DNA of 64,000 bases from Fermentibacter sp964564435 (lineage in GTDB: Bacteria; Fermentibacterota; Fermentibacteria; Fermentibacterales; Fermentibacteraceae), in contig CAZMAT010000001.1 in NCBI GenBank assembly GCA_964564435.1, positions 62,001 through 126,000 of the forward strand. Reading direction: 5' to 3'. The notes below the pieces were generated by a model, which worked only from the letters and a program-made list of their open reading frames with translations, was not told where the DNA came from and did not search any database. Within the stretch, counting starts at the first letter, position 1. Each line of letters opens with the position of its first letter. Below, piece after piece: positions 8,241-16,406 of the stretch. The translations under genes were made by a program, and so were the position numbers.

Positions 8241-8735
8241 ATGAGATCTGCGGTACTGATTGCGATCCTGGTTGCGCTTCCGGCCTTCTCGGGCTACTCG
8301 GAGTTCGGCATCCACGGCGGGCTCTATCTCCCGACAGGTGACGCCGGAGATGACTACAACACCTGCCCCGAGATAGGCGGGCAGTTCCTGATGCACATGC
8401 CGATGTACGCCATCGAGGCCAGCCTGGGCTATGTCTTCCTGCAGCCCGACCTGGACATCGACGACTACTCCGGGCACATCATCCCCGTGATGGCCGGCCT
8501 CCGCACCTACAGCGGCACCGTGTTCTACGGCGGCGGGCTCGAGCTCGACGCCTACAGCGCGAGCTGGACGACTCCGTCGGGCGAGGTCGAGGCCAGCGAG
8601 AGCGACCTCGGCGCCTACGGCAACCTCGGCACCACTCTCCCGCTGGGCGGGACCAAGCTCGAGCTCTCCGGAAAGCTCCACTGGATGGACTTCGACGATA
8701 TGTGGCTCTCGGCCCAGGCCGGCATCTACTTCTAG
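8241..8735 (+). CDS. Small secreted outer-membrane beta-barrel protein
   Basis: A 164-aa protein with an Ala/Leu-rich signal peptide (about residues 1-18, cleavage near FSG) and alternating amphipathic strands rich in Gly and Tyr. It ends in Phe, the typical terminal residue recognised by the BAM complex. The size suits an 8-stranded barrel. The start has AGGAGGGG six bases upstream. The family is not recognised by name. It is followed by a strong intrinsic terminator, so it ends its transcription unit. Confidence 0.7.
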   Translation: MRSAVLIAILVALPAFSGYSEFGIHGGLYLPTGDAGDDYNTCPEIGGQFLMHMPMYAIEASLGYVFLQPDLDIDDYSGHIIPVMAGLRTYSGTVFYGGGLELDAYSASWTTPSGEVEASESDLGAYGNLGTTLPLGGTKLELSGKLHWMDFDDMWLSAQAGIYF

Positions 8736-8754
8736 ACCGTATCGATTACGAAGT

Positions 8755-8786
8755 GGGGCCGCCTCCGGGCGGCCCCTTCCTTTACG
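8755..8786 (+). terminator. Intrinsic terminator after the small beta-barrel gene
   Basis: Perfect 9-bp stem GGGGCCGCC / GGCGGCCCC with a TCCG loop (8755-8776), followed by TTCCTTT. Read on the other strand it lacks a T-run, so it acts on plus-strand transcription. Closely similar to the hairpin at 15926. Confidence 0.85.
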
Positions 8787-8801
8787 CGTACAGGTTCCGT
8801 C

Positions 8802-9929
8802 TCATTCGCCGACGAGCTCGAGCATGTAGACCTTCGGGTACGTCTCCGGATTCCGCGTGAACGCGAGAAAGCCCTGCCTGCAGACAGTCACGTCCCAGCC
8901 ATCGAGGTCCTGCCAGTCCGACACATCGAGCGAACAGGCGAACAGGAGCACACCGTCCCCGTCATACACGTCGAACATCGAGGCGTTGCAGAGCCCCGTC
9001 CTGATCCATACCCTGCCCAGGGAATCGACCCCGATGCCCTCGACCGCATTGTAGAATGGATTGACCGGGAAATCGAACTCCGGATCATGCCCGGTGCCTT
9101 CGTTCCATGAGCGGGTATACAGCTCCCTCTCCTCCTGCACGATCGAATCGGGCTTCGGGACGGGGCTCCAGTCACGGTCGACGAAGACCCATTCGGAATC
9201 GGCAGCGAGATCGAAGCAGTGGACTTCGTAGCGGTCGGGAACGGCATCGGCCCAGTAGAGCCTTCCGGATCCCGGATCGTAGTATGAATGAATTCTGGCG
9301 TCTATCTGGAACGTGAGCTGATTGAAGGTTTCCGCCGTCCTGCTCCAGAAGGTCCTGACCCGGGCATCTCCGTCCCAGAGGGACACCTCCGTCCCTCCCT
9401 CATAGTCACCGTTCTTCTGCACCGTGATGAAGAAGGTGTCTCCGACGAAGAGAGTGTCATCGACCGCCTGGACGCGGACCGGGCAGCCCGGGCGGATGGT
9501 CGGGTCCTCGAACCTCACCTCTCCCACACAGACGCAGTTCGAATCGTAGTAGAGCTCCTTCATGTCCATGAACGAACAGATCATCAGGCCGGAACCCCAT
9601 GGGGAGACGAAGGTCGGCGCGAGAAACTCCAGCGGACCCGTGCCGGTTCCGGATATCTCGGCAAGGAAGTCCCCCGACTCCGAGAAGACGCGGACAGTCT
9701 TGAAGATCCTGTCCACCACGGCGATCCTGCCGTCTTCGAGGATGCATGCGTCGCTGATGTTCCCGAACATCAGCATTTCGTTGCCGGTTTCGACGCCGAT
9801 GGAATCGTATGCGCGCAACGAATATGCCGCGAGGTTTTCGTGCCCGGGCGCAGGCTGCTCCCGGGCACACCCGCATGACAGAACCATGAAACATGCGAGA
9901 GACGGCAGGAGGATCCTCCGGAAGCTCAT
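8802..9929 (-). CDS. Lipoprotein with 6-bladed beta-propeller (NHL/BF3164-like)
   Basis: N-terminal lipoprotein signal with basic n-region (MSFRR), hydrophobic core and lipobox VLS-C near residue 19, followed by a second Cys. The rest (about 355 aa) shows repeated blade patterns of the 6-bladed propeller type: GNISDACILEDGRIAVVDR, KTVRVFSESGDFL, GVDSLGRVWIRT, MFDVYDGDGVLLF. Such proteins are anchored in the outer or inner membrane and are found mostly in Bacteroidetes-like and other FCB genomes. Start set at 9929 because it gives a normal signal peptide. An in-frame ATG at 9974 is possible. Function unknown. Confidence 0.7.
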   Translation of the reverse strand: MSFRRILLPSLACFMVLSCGCAREQPAPGHENLAAYSLRAYDSIGVETGNEMLMFGNISDACILEDGRIAVVDRIFKTVRVFSESGDFLAEISGTGTGPLEFLAPTFVSPWGSGLMICSFMDMKELYYDSNCVCVGEVRFEDPTIRPGCPVRVQAVDDTLFVGDTFFITVQKNGDYEGGTEVSLWDGDARVRTFWSRTAETFNQLTFQIDARIHSYYDPGSGRLYWADAVPDRYEVHCFDLAADSEWVFVDRDWSPVPKPDSIVQEERELYTRSWNEGTGHDPEFDFPVNPFYNAVEGIGVDSLGRVWIRTGLCNASMFDVYDGDGVLLFACSLDVSDWQDLDGWDVTVCRQGFLAFTRNPETYPKVYMLELVGE

Positions 9930-9974
9930 CGGCATCAACGGCATCCGATCGGGGTTTTCATCTGGAACAAGCAT

Positions 9975-10142
9975 TCCAGGATTCCTGTATCCTGGCTGTC
10001 CGTATTCCTAACCGGACAGGGGACCAGCAGCAATCCCGGAACGCAATGCTCCGCTGCCTTCAGGACGCGGATCGTATTCCGGAGCCGCCGGCCGGGATGA
10101 ACATCTGCGGGTCGCCCGCGGGACGGGACCCCTGCCCTCGCG
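9975..10142. other. Intergenic region with no recognised feature
   Basis: About 170 bases between two minus-strand genes. It must carry the promoter of the propeller lipoprotein gene. I see only a GC-rich imperfect hairpin (GCGGG/CCCGC near 10107-10119) without a T-run, and no gene. Confidence 0.4.
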
Positions 10143-10832
10143 CTAGGGCGCCGACCAGACTAGGTCGCCGGAGGCGTCGTACAGGCGCAGCGTGTTTACG
10201 GGCCGTGTGATCCAGCCGCCTTCGCCGGGGACCGAGACGCATCCCGCCTGGAACATGGCCTGCGAGCCCGGCGAACCCGACAGCGTCAGAGAGGGCCCCC
10301 AGAAGCCCGGTCCGTACCACCCCGCGGCCATGTTCTGGAAACCTGCGGGATCTGCGATCGAAATGCAGGCCGACGTGCTGTCCTCGACGCCCGCATAGAA
10401 CTGCCTGACTCCTTCGCCGTCGTAGATCGAGAGCGCCGAGATCGAGTCGTCCTCGGCGAGCTGCAGCCTGTACCGGCCGTCCCTGTCGGCGAGGTAGACC
10501 TGTGCGAACCCTGCCTCCGACATCTCCGCAGTCAGCCTGGCGTTGCCCGACTGGTCGAACATCTCGAGGGAGGGCCTGCCGTTGGCGACTGCCAGCAAGA
10601 TCCTCACCCTGCCGGCCTTGTCCATCATCAGGAGGCTCGGACCCTCGGGCCCCGCCCCGAGGACGGCCCAGGTCGTGCCTGCGGAGTCGGTGATGGCGAT
10701 CCTGCAAGGGTCTCCGCCGTCGTGGGAGCTGACGTGCCTGTAGAAGAGCACGCCGAGGACGGCCACCGATACCGCGCAGAAAGCCATGGCCGGCCTGAGC
10801 CAGCCCAGCGTCTCGTATTCCTGTGACGTCAC
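10143..10832 (-). CDS. Membrane-anchored protein with beta-strand repeats
   Basis: A 229-aa protein: short cytoplasmic N-terminus, one membrane helix (about residues 14-31), then an extracytoplasmic part made of repeats of about 20-25 residues ending in D-x-x-G turns (ITDSAGTTWAVLG, MMDKAGRVRILL, MFDQSGNARLTA, LADRDGRYRLQL, IYDGEGVRQFYA, LYDASGDLVWSA). The pattern suggests a beta-solenoid or beta-sheet stack. No known family is recognised. It lies 13 bases after the glycosyltransferase gene and is the last gene of the cysC-MFS-GT4 run. Confidence 0.65.
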   Translation of the reverse strand: MTSQEYETLGWLRPAMAFCAVSVAVLGVLFYRHVSSHDGGDPCRIAITDSAGTTWAVLGAGPEGPSLLMMDKAGRVRILLAVANGRPSLEMFDQSGNARLTAEMSEAGFAQVYLADRDGRYRLQLAEDDSISALSIYDGEGVRQFYAGVEDSTSACISIADPAGFQNMAAGWYGPGFWGPSLTLSGSPGSQAMFQAGCVSVPGEGGWITRPVNTLRLYDASGDLVWSAP

Positions 10833-10845
10833 TCCGCTCCTCCCG

Positions 10846-11955
10846 TCACTGCGTATTCCACGGGCCGGGGACCGCTTCGAGCAGCCTCCGCACCACGGCT
10901 CCTATCTCGAAGGACTCGACGGCCCTCCTGCGGCCCGCGGCGCCCATCCCCTCGAGTAACGGCCGGTTCGCGCACAGGCCGGCGACGTCGTCGACGAAGC
11001 TCCCAAGGCTGGAGAGGATCCCCGAGACGCCGTGCTCCACGGCATCGGTGACGCCGCCCTCGGCGAGGCCGGCGACGGCCGTGCCGCAGGCGGAAGCCTC
11101 GATGAACGTCAGGCCGAAGCCTTCCACGTCGCCGGAGGCTGGATCGGACCGGCAGGGAGAGAGGAAGAGGTCTGCCGAGCGGTACAGCGACGCGAGCCTC
11201 TCGTCGGTGACCTCGCCCTCGAACGAGACCCTGTCGCCCAGGCCGGCCGCCTCATCGCGGAGGCCCTGTTCGAGCGGGCCGGTTCCGGCGATCCTGAGGC
11301 CGGCGTCCATGCCGAGGTCGAGAAGCCTTCGCAGGGCCGCGATCACGAGGTCGAACCGCTTCCTGCCCACCAGGCGCCCGGCGGATACCAGCTCGAGGCC
11401 GTACATCCTGGGGAGCATCGGGCCTTCCGGCGTGAAGAGCGCGGTGTCCACGCCGTTGATGCCCACGACCAGGCGCGCCTCCGGAGCGATCTCGCGCACC
11501 CTGCCCGCCGTGTAGCTGCTGGCGGCGGCTACAGCCGTCGACCGTTCGAGGATGCGTTTCCTCTGCAGCGAGGCGAAGAAGCCCGGCCGCTCGAAGACCT
11601 CCTTGCCGTGGACGCAGGTGACGGACGGGACGGGGCCCGTGTCGACACCCGCGATGTGCCACGTCGAGTGGATCACGAGGTCGGGAAGACCGGACCGGGC
11701 CGCCTCCGCACGCATGGTGCGCGCGAAGTGGAACCTGCCGAACCGGGGGAAGTCCCGGCCCTCGACGGAGACGATGAGCGGACGCCCCGTGCCGTCCGCG
11801 GAGCGGGCGCGCTTGGCGAAGACGGTGACTTCGATCCCTGACGAGGCCATCGCCCGGGCGGTGTTGGAGGCCCACCTCGAGAGCCCGCCCAGCTTCGGGG
11901 GGTAGTCCTCGGTGAGGAGCCAGACCCTGCCGCACAGTTCAGACCCGGACATCAT
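10846..11955 (-). CDS. Glycosyltransferase family 4 (GT-B fold)
   Basis: A 369-aa retaining glycosyltransferase. The N-terminal domain starts LLTEDYPPKLGGLSRWASN, the donor domain holds SAGRLVGRKRFDLVIAAL, then the EGFGLTFIEASACGTAVAG block with the E-x7-E motif that binds the nucleotide-sugar. These enzymes transfer sugars to lipids, glycans or small molecules at the inner membrane, but donor and acceptor are unknown. Start chosen at ATG 11955 with a very strong GAGAGGAGG site. An ATG at 12000 that overlaps the MFS stop (ATGA) is an alternative adding 15 residues. Neighbours (APS kinase, exporter-like MFS) hint at a sulfated or exported glycoconjugate (inference). Confidence 0.88.
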   Translation of the reverse strand: MMSGSELCGRVWLLTEDYPPKLGGLSRWASNTARAMASSGIEVTVFAKRARSADGTGRPLIVSVEGRDFPRFGRFHFARTMRAEAARSGLPDLVIHSTWHIAGVDTGPVPSVTCVHGKEVFERPGFFASLQRKRILERSTAVAAASSYTAGRVREIAPEARLVVGINGVDTALFTPEGPMLPRMYGLELVSAGRLVGRKRFDLVIAALRRLLDLGMDAGLRIAGTGPLEQGLRDEAAGLGDRVSFEGEVTDERLASLYRSADLFLSPCRSDPASGDVEGFGLTFIEASACGTAVAGLAEGGVTDAVEHGVSGILSSLGSFVDDVAGLCANRPLLEGMGAAGRRRAVESFEIGAVVRRLLEAVPGPWNTQ

Positions 11956-11996
11956 CCCGCCCTCCTCTCTCCCCGCCATTGGATACTTCGTGCCGT

Positions 11997-13271
11997 TCAT
12001 GCGGCGGCTCCGGCGGGGTCTGCGATCGCGCCGGACAGCCGGTCACGCCTCAGGAACAGCAGCCCGGCGAGCGCGAAGAGTCCGGCGGAAACGAGGAACG
12101 TGCTCGTAAGGCCGAAGTAGACGAGGACCAGGTTGCCGAGCAGCGGGGCGACGAGACCGCGTGCGGCCGTCAGGGTCAGGTGGAGGCCCTGGTAGGTGGC
12201 GGCCTGCCCGGGCGGGGCGAAGTGCAGGCTGGACATGTTCCAGGAGACGTTGATGCCGGCCATCGCCACGGAATAGACGGCGAAGGCTGCATAGAAGAGC
12301 GGGATCCCCGCCGCCCGCACGACCCCGCCCATCGCGATCAGGAACGGGTAGGCGGCGAGCACGAGGCAGATCAGCCCGGTGAACCGGAACGGGTGGATCC
12401 TCTCCACGCTGATGCCCATGAAGGGGCTGAGCAGGAGGATGCCGATCTGGGCCAGGACCCCCTTGGCGAAGGCGTACTGCTCGTAGCGGAGGTGTAGGAT
12501 GTCGCGGGCGAAGAAGGGTATGGCCGGGAGGATCATCATGAAGGCGAAGCCGTAGACCATGAAGCAGGCCTCGAAGACGGCGAACTGCCTGTCCCGCGAG
12601 AACACCCTGAAGAGCGAGCGGAGGAGCCCTGCCCCGTCGGAGGGGGATCTCGTGGATATGCCCGAAGCCATGCGGGCCATGATCGCGGAATGCGCCAGGC
12701 CGGCCAGGGCCATCGCGACGAACAGCAGCCGGTACGTGCCGAAGTCGGCGTCGAGCAGCCTTCCCGCAAGGAGCGAGGCCGGAAGGCTGAAGAACGTGAA
12801 CACGCTCACCGCCCAGCCGAACAGGATGCCCCTGCGGCCTTCGGCGTACTTCTCGCGCAGAATTGTGTTGAGCACCGGCACCATCACGCTGTCCGCCGCC
12901 GAGAAGCACGCCACGAGCAAGAGCAGCACGTTCGCGTCGGACGAGAGGAACATGGCCGCCACCGGAAGGCGCAGAAGGCCGGCGGCGAGCACGGCCTTCG
13001 AGTAGCACCCGCGCCTCTCGATGAACGAGTTGATGAACACCGAGAGGAAGTTGCTCGCCGGCCAGACCATCACGAGGAGCGTGATCTGCCAGGCGGAGGC
13101 GTGGAGCCCGTTGGCGGCAATGTACTCGCTGTTGAGCGTGACGGCGGAGACAGTGGCGGCCGCCAGGGATGCGAGGAGGTGGAGCCTGAAGGTCCTCCCC
13201 TCGGAATGTCCCAACCCCCGCAGCACGCGGCCGGGCGAGACAGCCCTCATGGCCGCCGCCAGCCTGTTCAT
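11997..13271 (-). CDS. Major facilitator superfamily transporter
   Basis: A 424-aa protein with about 12 hydrophobic helices and MFS-type loops, such as the basic FIERRGCYSKAV after TM2 and a longer central cytoplasmic loop at about residues 198-222. A polytopic inner-membrane transporter. Substrate not predictable. Starts 16 bases after the cysC stop with ATG at 13271. The stop is close to or overlaps the glycosyltransferase start. Confidence 0.85.
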   Translation of the reverse strand: MNRLAAAMRAVSPGRVLRGLGHSEGRTFRLHLLASLAAATVSAVTLNSEYIAANGLHASAWQITLLVMVWPASNFLSVFINSFIERRGCYSKAVLAAGLLRLPVAAMFLSSDANVLLLLVACFSAADSVMVPVLNTILREKYAEGRRGILFGWAVSVFTFFSLPASLLAGRLLDADFGTYRLLFVAMALAGLAHSAIMARMASGISTRSPSDGAGLLRSLFRVFSRDRQFAVFEACFMVYGFAFMMILPAIPFFARDILHLRYEQYAFAKGVLAQIGILLLSPFMGISVERIHPFRFTGLICLVLAAYPFLIAMGGVVRAAGIPLFYAAFAVYSVAMAGINVSWNMSSLHFAPPGQAATYQGLHLTLTAARGLVAPLLGNLVLVYFGLTSTFLVSAGLFALAGLLFLRRDRLSGAIADPAGAAA

Positions 13272-13287
13272 GTCCGGCGCTCTGCCG

Positions 13288-13899
13288 CTATCTCGACGGG
13301 ATGCATCCCTTCCGCTCCAGCAGGGTGGCTATCGTGCGCGCACACGAGGATGCGTCCTCCGCGACGGTGTCGAGCCTGAGCTCCGGCGACACCGGCGGCT
13401 CGTAGGGGGCCGAGATGCCTGTGAACTGTGGGATCTCGCCGGCCCTGGCCTTCCGGTAGAGGCCCTTCGGATCGCGGGTCTCGGCCACCTCGAGCGGGGT
13501 GTCGACGAAGACCTCGACGAAGTCGCCGTCGGCCTGGATCGACCGCGCCGAGTCCCTGTCGGCCCGGTACGGGCTGATGAAGGCCACTATGTTCACTACG
13601 CCCGAAACCGTAAGCAGTTTCGCGACTTCGGCTATGCGCCTGATGTTCTCGGTGCGGTCCGCAGGCGAGAAGCCGAGGTCGCTGTTCAGGCCGTGCCTGA
13701 TATTGTCGCCGTCGAGGACGACCGAGAAGACCCCGCGGGAGTCGAGCTCCCTGGCCAGCATGTCCGCTATCGTCGACTTGCCCGAAGACGGCAGGCCGGT
13801 CATCCACACCGTCACTCCCCTGCTGCCCAGCAGCCTCTCGCGCTCAGCCCGTCCTATCGCATGGTCGTGCCAGACTATGTCCCTTTCAGCGGCGCTCAT
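13288..13899 (-). CDS. cysC: Adenylylsulfate (APS) kinase
   Basis: Phosphorylates APS to PAPS with ATP. The 203-aa protein has the P-loop GLPSSGKS (35-42), the APS-binding block DGDNIRHGLNSDLGFSPADR, FISPYRADRD and the KGLYRKAR lid segment, all diagnostic of the family. The start at 13899 has GGAGGAACCG upstream. An extra helical N-terminal part (about 25 aa) is usual for stand-alone CysC. No cysD/cysN (ATP sulfurylase) or PAPS reductase is in the window. Its operon partners are an MFS transporter and a GT4, so PAPS may serve sulfotransfer rather than assimilation (inference). Confidence 0.93.
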   Translation of the reverse strand: MSAAERDIVWHDHAIGRAERERLLGSRGVTVWMTGLPSSGKSTIADMLARELDSRGVFSVVLDGDNIRHGLNSDLGFSPADRTENIRRIAEVAKLLTVSGVVNIVAFISPYRADRDSARSIQADGDFVEVFVDTPLEVAETRDPKGLYRKARAGEIPQFTGISAPYEPPVSPELRLDTVAEDASSCARTIATLLERKGCIPSR

Positions 13900-14077
13900 C
13901 GGTTCCTCCATAATCGTGGGATGTGCAGCGCCCGCCGTGCCGGCGGACCCGGGAACATACCCAACCCGGGGACACGGAGCCCAGAACACGGACGGCGGGT
14001 TTGATAGTATTGTCGGCCATGCTGGGAGGCCGGCCCCGGGGCCGGACAGGTGGCGGCCGGATCGACGGGAGCTCCTC

Positions 14078-15094
14078 ATGGACAGGGACAGGATAAGGGA
14101 AGCGCTGGGCAACTGCCTGACCGACACGTCCGAGCTGGGCATAGGCAGGCTCAGGAAGGGCAAGGTAAGGGACTCGTACGACCTCGGCGACAGGCTGCTC
14201 CTTGTAACGACCGACAGGCAGAGCGCCTTCGACAGGATCCTGGCGGCCGTGCCCTTCAAGGGGCAGGTGCTTAACCAGGTGTCGGCGTGGTGGTTCGAGA
14301 GGACGAAGGATCTCATCCCCAACCACCTGCTCTCCATGCCCGACCCGGCGGCCACGATCGCGAGGAAGTGCAGCGTGTTCCCGGTCGAGTTCGTGGTGCG
14401 CGGCTACCTGACGGGCTCCACGAGCACCTCGGCCTGGACGATGTACGACGGAGGAGCCAGGGAGATCTGCGGCAACAGGCTCCCCGACGGCATGTACAAG
14501 AACCAGGCGTTCCCCCGCCCCATCATCACGCCCACCACCAAGAGCGACGAGCACGACGAGCCCGTCACTCCAGCGCAGATCGTATCGCGGGGTCTGATGA
14601 CCCGCGGCCAGTGGGACGAAGCCTCGGACATCGCCCTCGAGGTGTTCAGGAGGGGCCGGGAGCTGGCCGCCGAACACGGCCTGATACTGGTCGACACCAA
14701 GTACGAGATGGGCACGGATGCGGACGGCAGGCTCACTCTCGTCGACGAGGTCCACACCCCCGACTCCTCCCGCTACTGGCTCGCCGAGAGCTTCGAGGAG
14801 CGCTTCCTGAGGAACCAGGAGCCGGAGAACATCGACAAGGAGTTCCTCAGGCTGTGGTTCGTGCAGAACTGCGACCCCTACGGCGAGGCCCCCCTGCCGG
14901 CGGCTCCCGAGGAGCTCGTTATCGAGCTGTCGGCAAGGTATATCCGCCTCTACGAGACGATCACGGGAACGCCCTTCGACCCACCCCCGGACGAGCCGTC
15001 GATCAAGCGGCTCCGGCGCAACCTCGAGGCGGCAGGTATCGGGATGGAGGAGGACAAGCTAAGCTTCCTGGACGAACCGGCGGGCAGGCTCTAG
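14078..15094 (+). CDS. purC: SAICAR synthase (phosphoribosylaminoimidazole-succinocarboxamide synthase)
   Basis: Step 7 of purine synthesis, joining CAIR and aspartate with ATP. The 338-aa protein is of the longer, yeast-like bacterial type. Seen: GRLRKGKVRDSYDLGDRLLLV, TDRQSAFDR, NHLLS, VVRGYLTGSTSTSAW, TPTTKSDEHDEP, LVDTKYEMG and DEVHTPDSSRYW (Asp and substrate-binding residues). The ATG at 14078 has GGGAG seven bases upstream. No other pur gene is adjacent. The divergent spacer to cysC (13900-14077) has a TAGTAT/TATTGT patch at about 14014-14022 that may be its -10. Confidence 0.95.
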   Translation: MDRDRIREALGNCLTDTSELGIGRLRKGKVRDSYDLGDRLLLVTTDRQSAFDRILAAVPFKGQVLNQVSAWWFERTKDLIPNHLLSMPDPAATIARKCSVFPVEFVVRGYLTGSTSTSAWTMYDGGAREICGNRLPDGMYKNQAFPRPIITPTTKSDEHDEPVTPAQIVSRGLMTRGQWDEASDIALEVFRRGRELAAEHGLILVDTKYEMGTDADGRLTLVDEVHTPDSSRYWLAESFEERFLRNQEPENIDKEFLRLWFVQNCDPYGEAPLPAAPEELVIELSARYIRLYETITGTPFDPPPDEPSIKRLRRNLEAAGIGMEEDKLSFLDEPAGRL

Positions 15095-15151
15095 CCTCCC
15101 GTACAGACCGCGGCCGGTGCCGCGGATGATGCCAACAGACCGGAGGTCGCG

Positions 15152-15904
15152 ATGAGATCAGCCCTTCTGCTAAGTGTCGCCGTGATGTCCCTTCCAGCAG
15201 CCGCGGGGGTGCTCCCCTTCTCGGTCACGGCCGACGCCACATGGAACAGCAAGTACGTGTGGAGAGGCCTTCCCTGCGACGAGGAAAGCGTTCTCCAGCC
15301 GTCGCTGTTCCTGTCCCTCACCGGCTTCACGGCCGGCATCTGGGGCAACATGGAGCTGACGGACGTGAACGAGCTGACCGAGGAAGACGACAGGATGGGC
15401 GTCTTCACCGAGATCGACTACTACCTCGGGTACGAGATCGACCTGCTGATGGCCGGCCTCAGCGCCGGCCTGGGATACTACGACTACCCCAACACCGAAG
15501 TGGAATCGTCCGCCGAGATCTATGTGTCGGGGTACGCCAAGGTGCCCTTCTCGCCGTCGATCACGATCTACCAGGGCATAAAGGAGGCCGAGGGGATGTA
15601 TGTCTCCCTCTCGGGTTCCCAGCCGCTGGGTTCTGTCTCGATGGCTCCCATGGTCTCGATGTCGCCCGAGTTCACTGCGAACCTGGGCTGGGGCAACAAG
15701 GTGCACAACAACTTCAACTTCGGCGTCGACGAGGCCGCGATGACCGACCTGACCCTGGGCCTGGCGGCCCCCGTCGGGATCGGCCCGGTCGTGACCATCA
15801 CCCCCGCGCTCCACTACTCGATGATGCTCGACGAACAGATCAAGGACCTGTACGAGGACGACACGAACTTCTGGGGCGGGGTGTCTCTGACCGCTTCCAT
15901 CTAG
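15152..15904 (+). CDS. Outer-membrane beta-barrel, TorF-like putative porin family
   Basis: A 250-aa protein with signal peptide (about residues 1-19, cleavage near AAAGV). It opens with TADATWNSKYVWRGLPCDE, which matches the start pattern of the TIGR02001/TorF-like family (a first strand with an N-x-Y-x-W/F-R-G sequence). Repeated amphipathic strands with Tyr/Gly follow. The chain ends in ...TASI rather than Phe. GGAGG lies before the ATG. A strong terminator follows, so it forms its own unit or follows purC 57 bases upstream. Transport substrate unknown. Confidence 0.75.
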   Translation: MRSALLLSVAVMSLPAAAGVLPFSVTADATWNSKYVWRGLPCDEESVLQPSLFLSLTGFTAGIWGNMELTDVNELTEEDDRMGVFTEIDYYLGYEIDLLMAGLSAGLGYYDYPNTEVESSAEIYVSGYAKVPFSPSITIYQGIKEAEGMYVSLSGSQPLGSVSMAPMVSMSPEFTANLGWGNKVHNNFNFGVDEAAMTDLTLGLAAPVGIGPVVTITPALHYSMMLDEQIKDLYEDDTNFWGGVSLTASI

Positions 15905-15925
15905 TTCATCCGTCCAGGATGAGCG

Positions 15926-15956
15926 AAGGGGCCGCCCGAGGGCGGCCCCCTTCCTT
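15926..15956 (+). terminator. Intrinsic terminator after the TorF-like gene
   Basis: Hairpin GGGGCCGCCC / GGGCGGCCCC with a very short GA loop (15928-15949), flanked by AA on the left and CTTCCTTG on the right. Nearly the same stem as the terminator at 8755. The convergent osmC-like gene ends at 15971, and the hairpin may act weakly in that direction too. Confidence 0.8.
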
Positions 15957-15970
15957 GTCTGCCCGCCGGG

Positions 15971-16405
15971 TCAGGCCAGGGTCACCTTCACGGAGGTTCC
16001 GGTCATGAGCACGTCGGAGATGGGGCAGCGCCTGTCCACCTCGTCGAGGAAGGCCTGCTTCTCCTCGCGGGTCATGTCGGCCCGGACATCGACCTTGGCC
16101 GAGATCGAAGTGAAGCCCGCGCGCCCGGACGTCGACTGCCCGAGCAGGAAGTCGGTGTCGATGTCCGCCTCGACCGAGACTTCGAGCCCCGAGAGAGGCA
16201 GCTTCTTCTGGCTCGCTACTATCCGTGCGATCGCGGAAAGGCATCCCGCGAGGGCCACGAGCTGGTAGGACAGGGGGTTGGCGCCCTCGTCGCCGCCCAT
16301 CGGCATGGGCTGGTCGATGATGAGAACGTGATCCCCGTCGACGGTGCACTCGGTCCTGAATCCACCGCCCATGACGGAGCGGGCCGTGTACTTCTTCAGA
16401 GGCAT
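15971..16405 (-). CDS. OsmC/Ohr-family protein
   Basis: A 144-aa OsmC-fold protein. Both redox cysteines are present: C55 in VALAGCLSAIA and C127 in RRCPIS. Family members are thiol peroxidases acting on organic hydroperoxides, in the cytoplasm. This one looks like the YhfA/general OsmC branch rather than Ohr, though the branch call is only by eye. The start follows the parC stop by one base, with GGGAGGGAGAG inside the parC end, so it is coupled to parE-parC. Confidence 0.88.
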   Translation of the reverse strand: MPLKKYTARSVMGGGFRTECTVDGDHVLIIDQPMPMGGDEGANPLSYQLVALAGCLSAIARIVASQKKLPLSGLEVSVEADIDTDFLLGQSTSGRAGFTSISAKVDVRADMTREEKQAFLDEVDRRCPISDVLMTGTSVKVTLA

Positions 16406-16406
16406 G

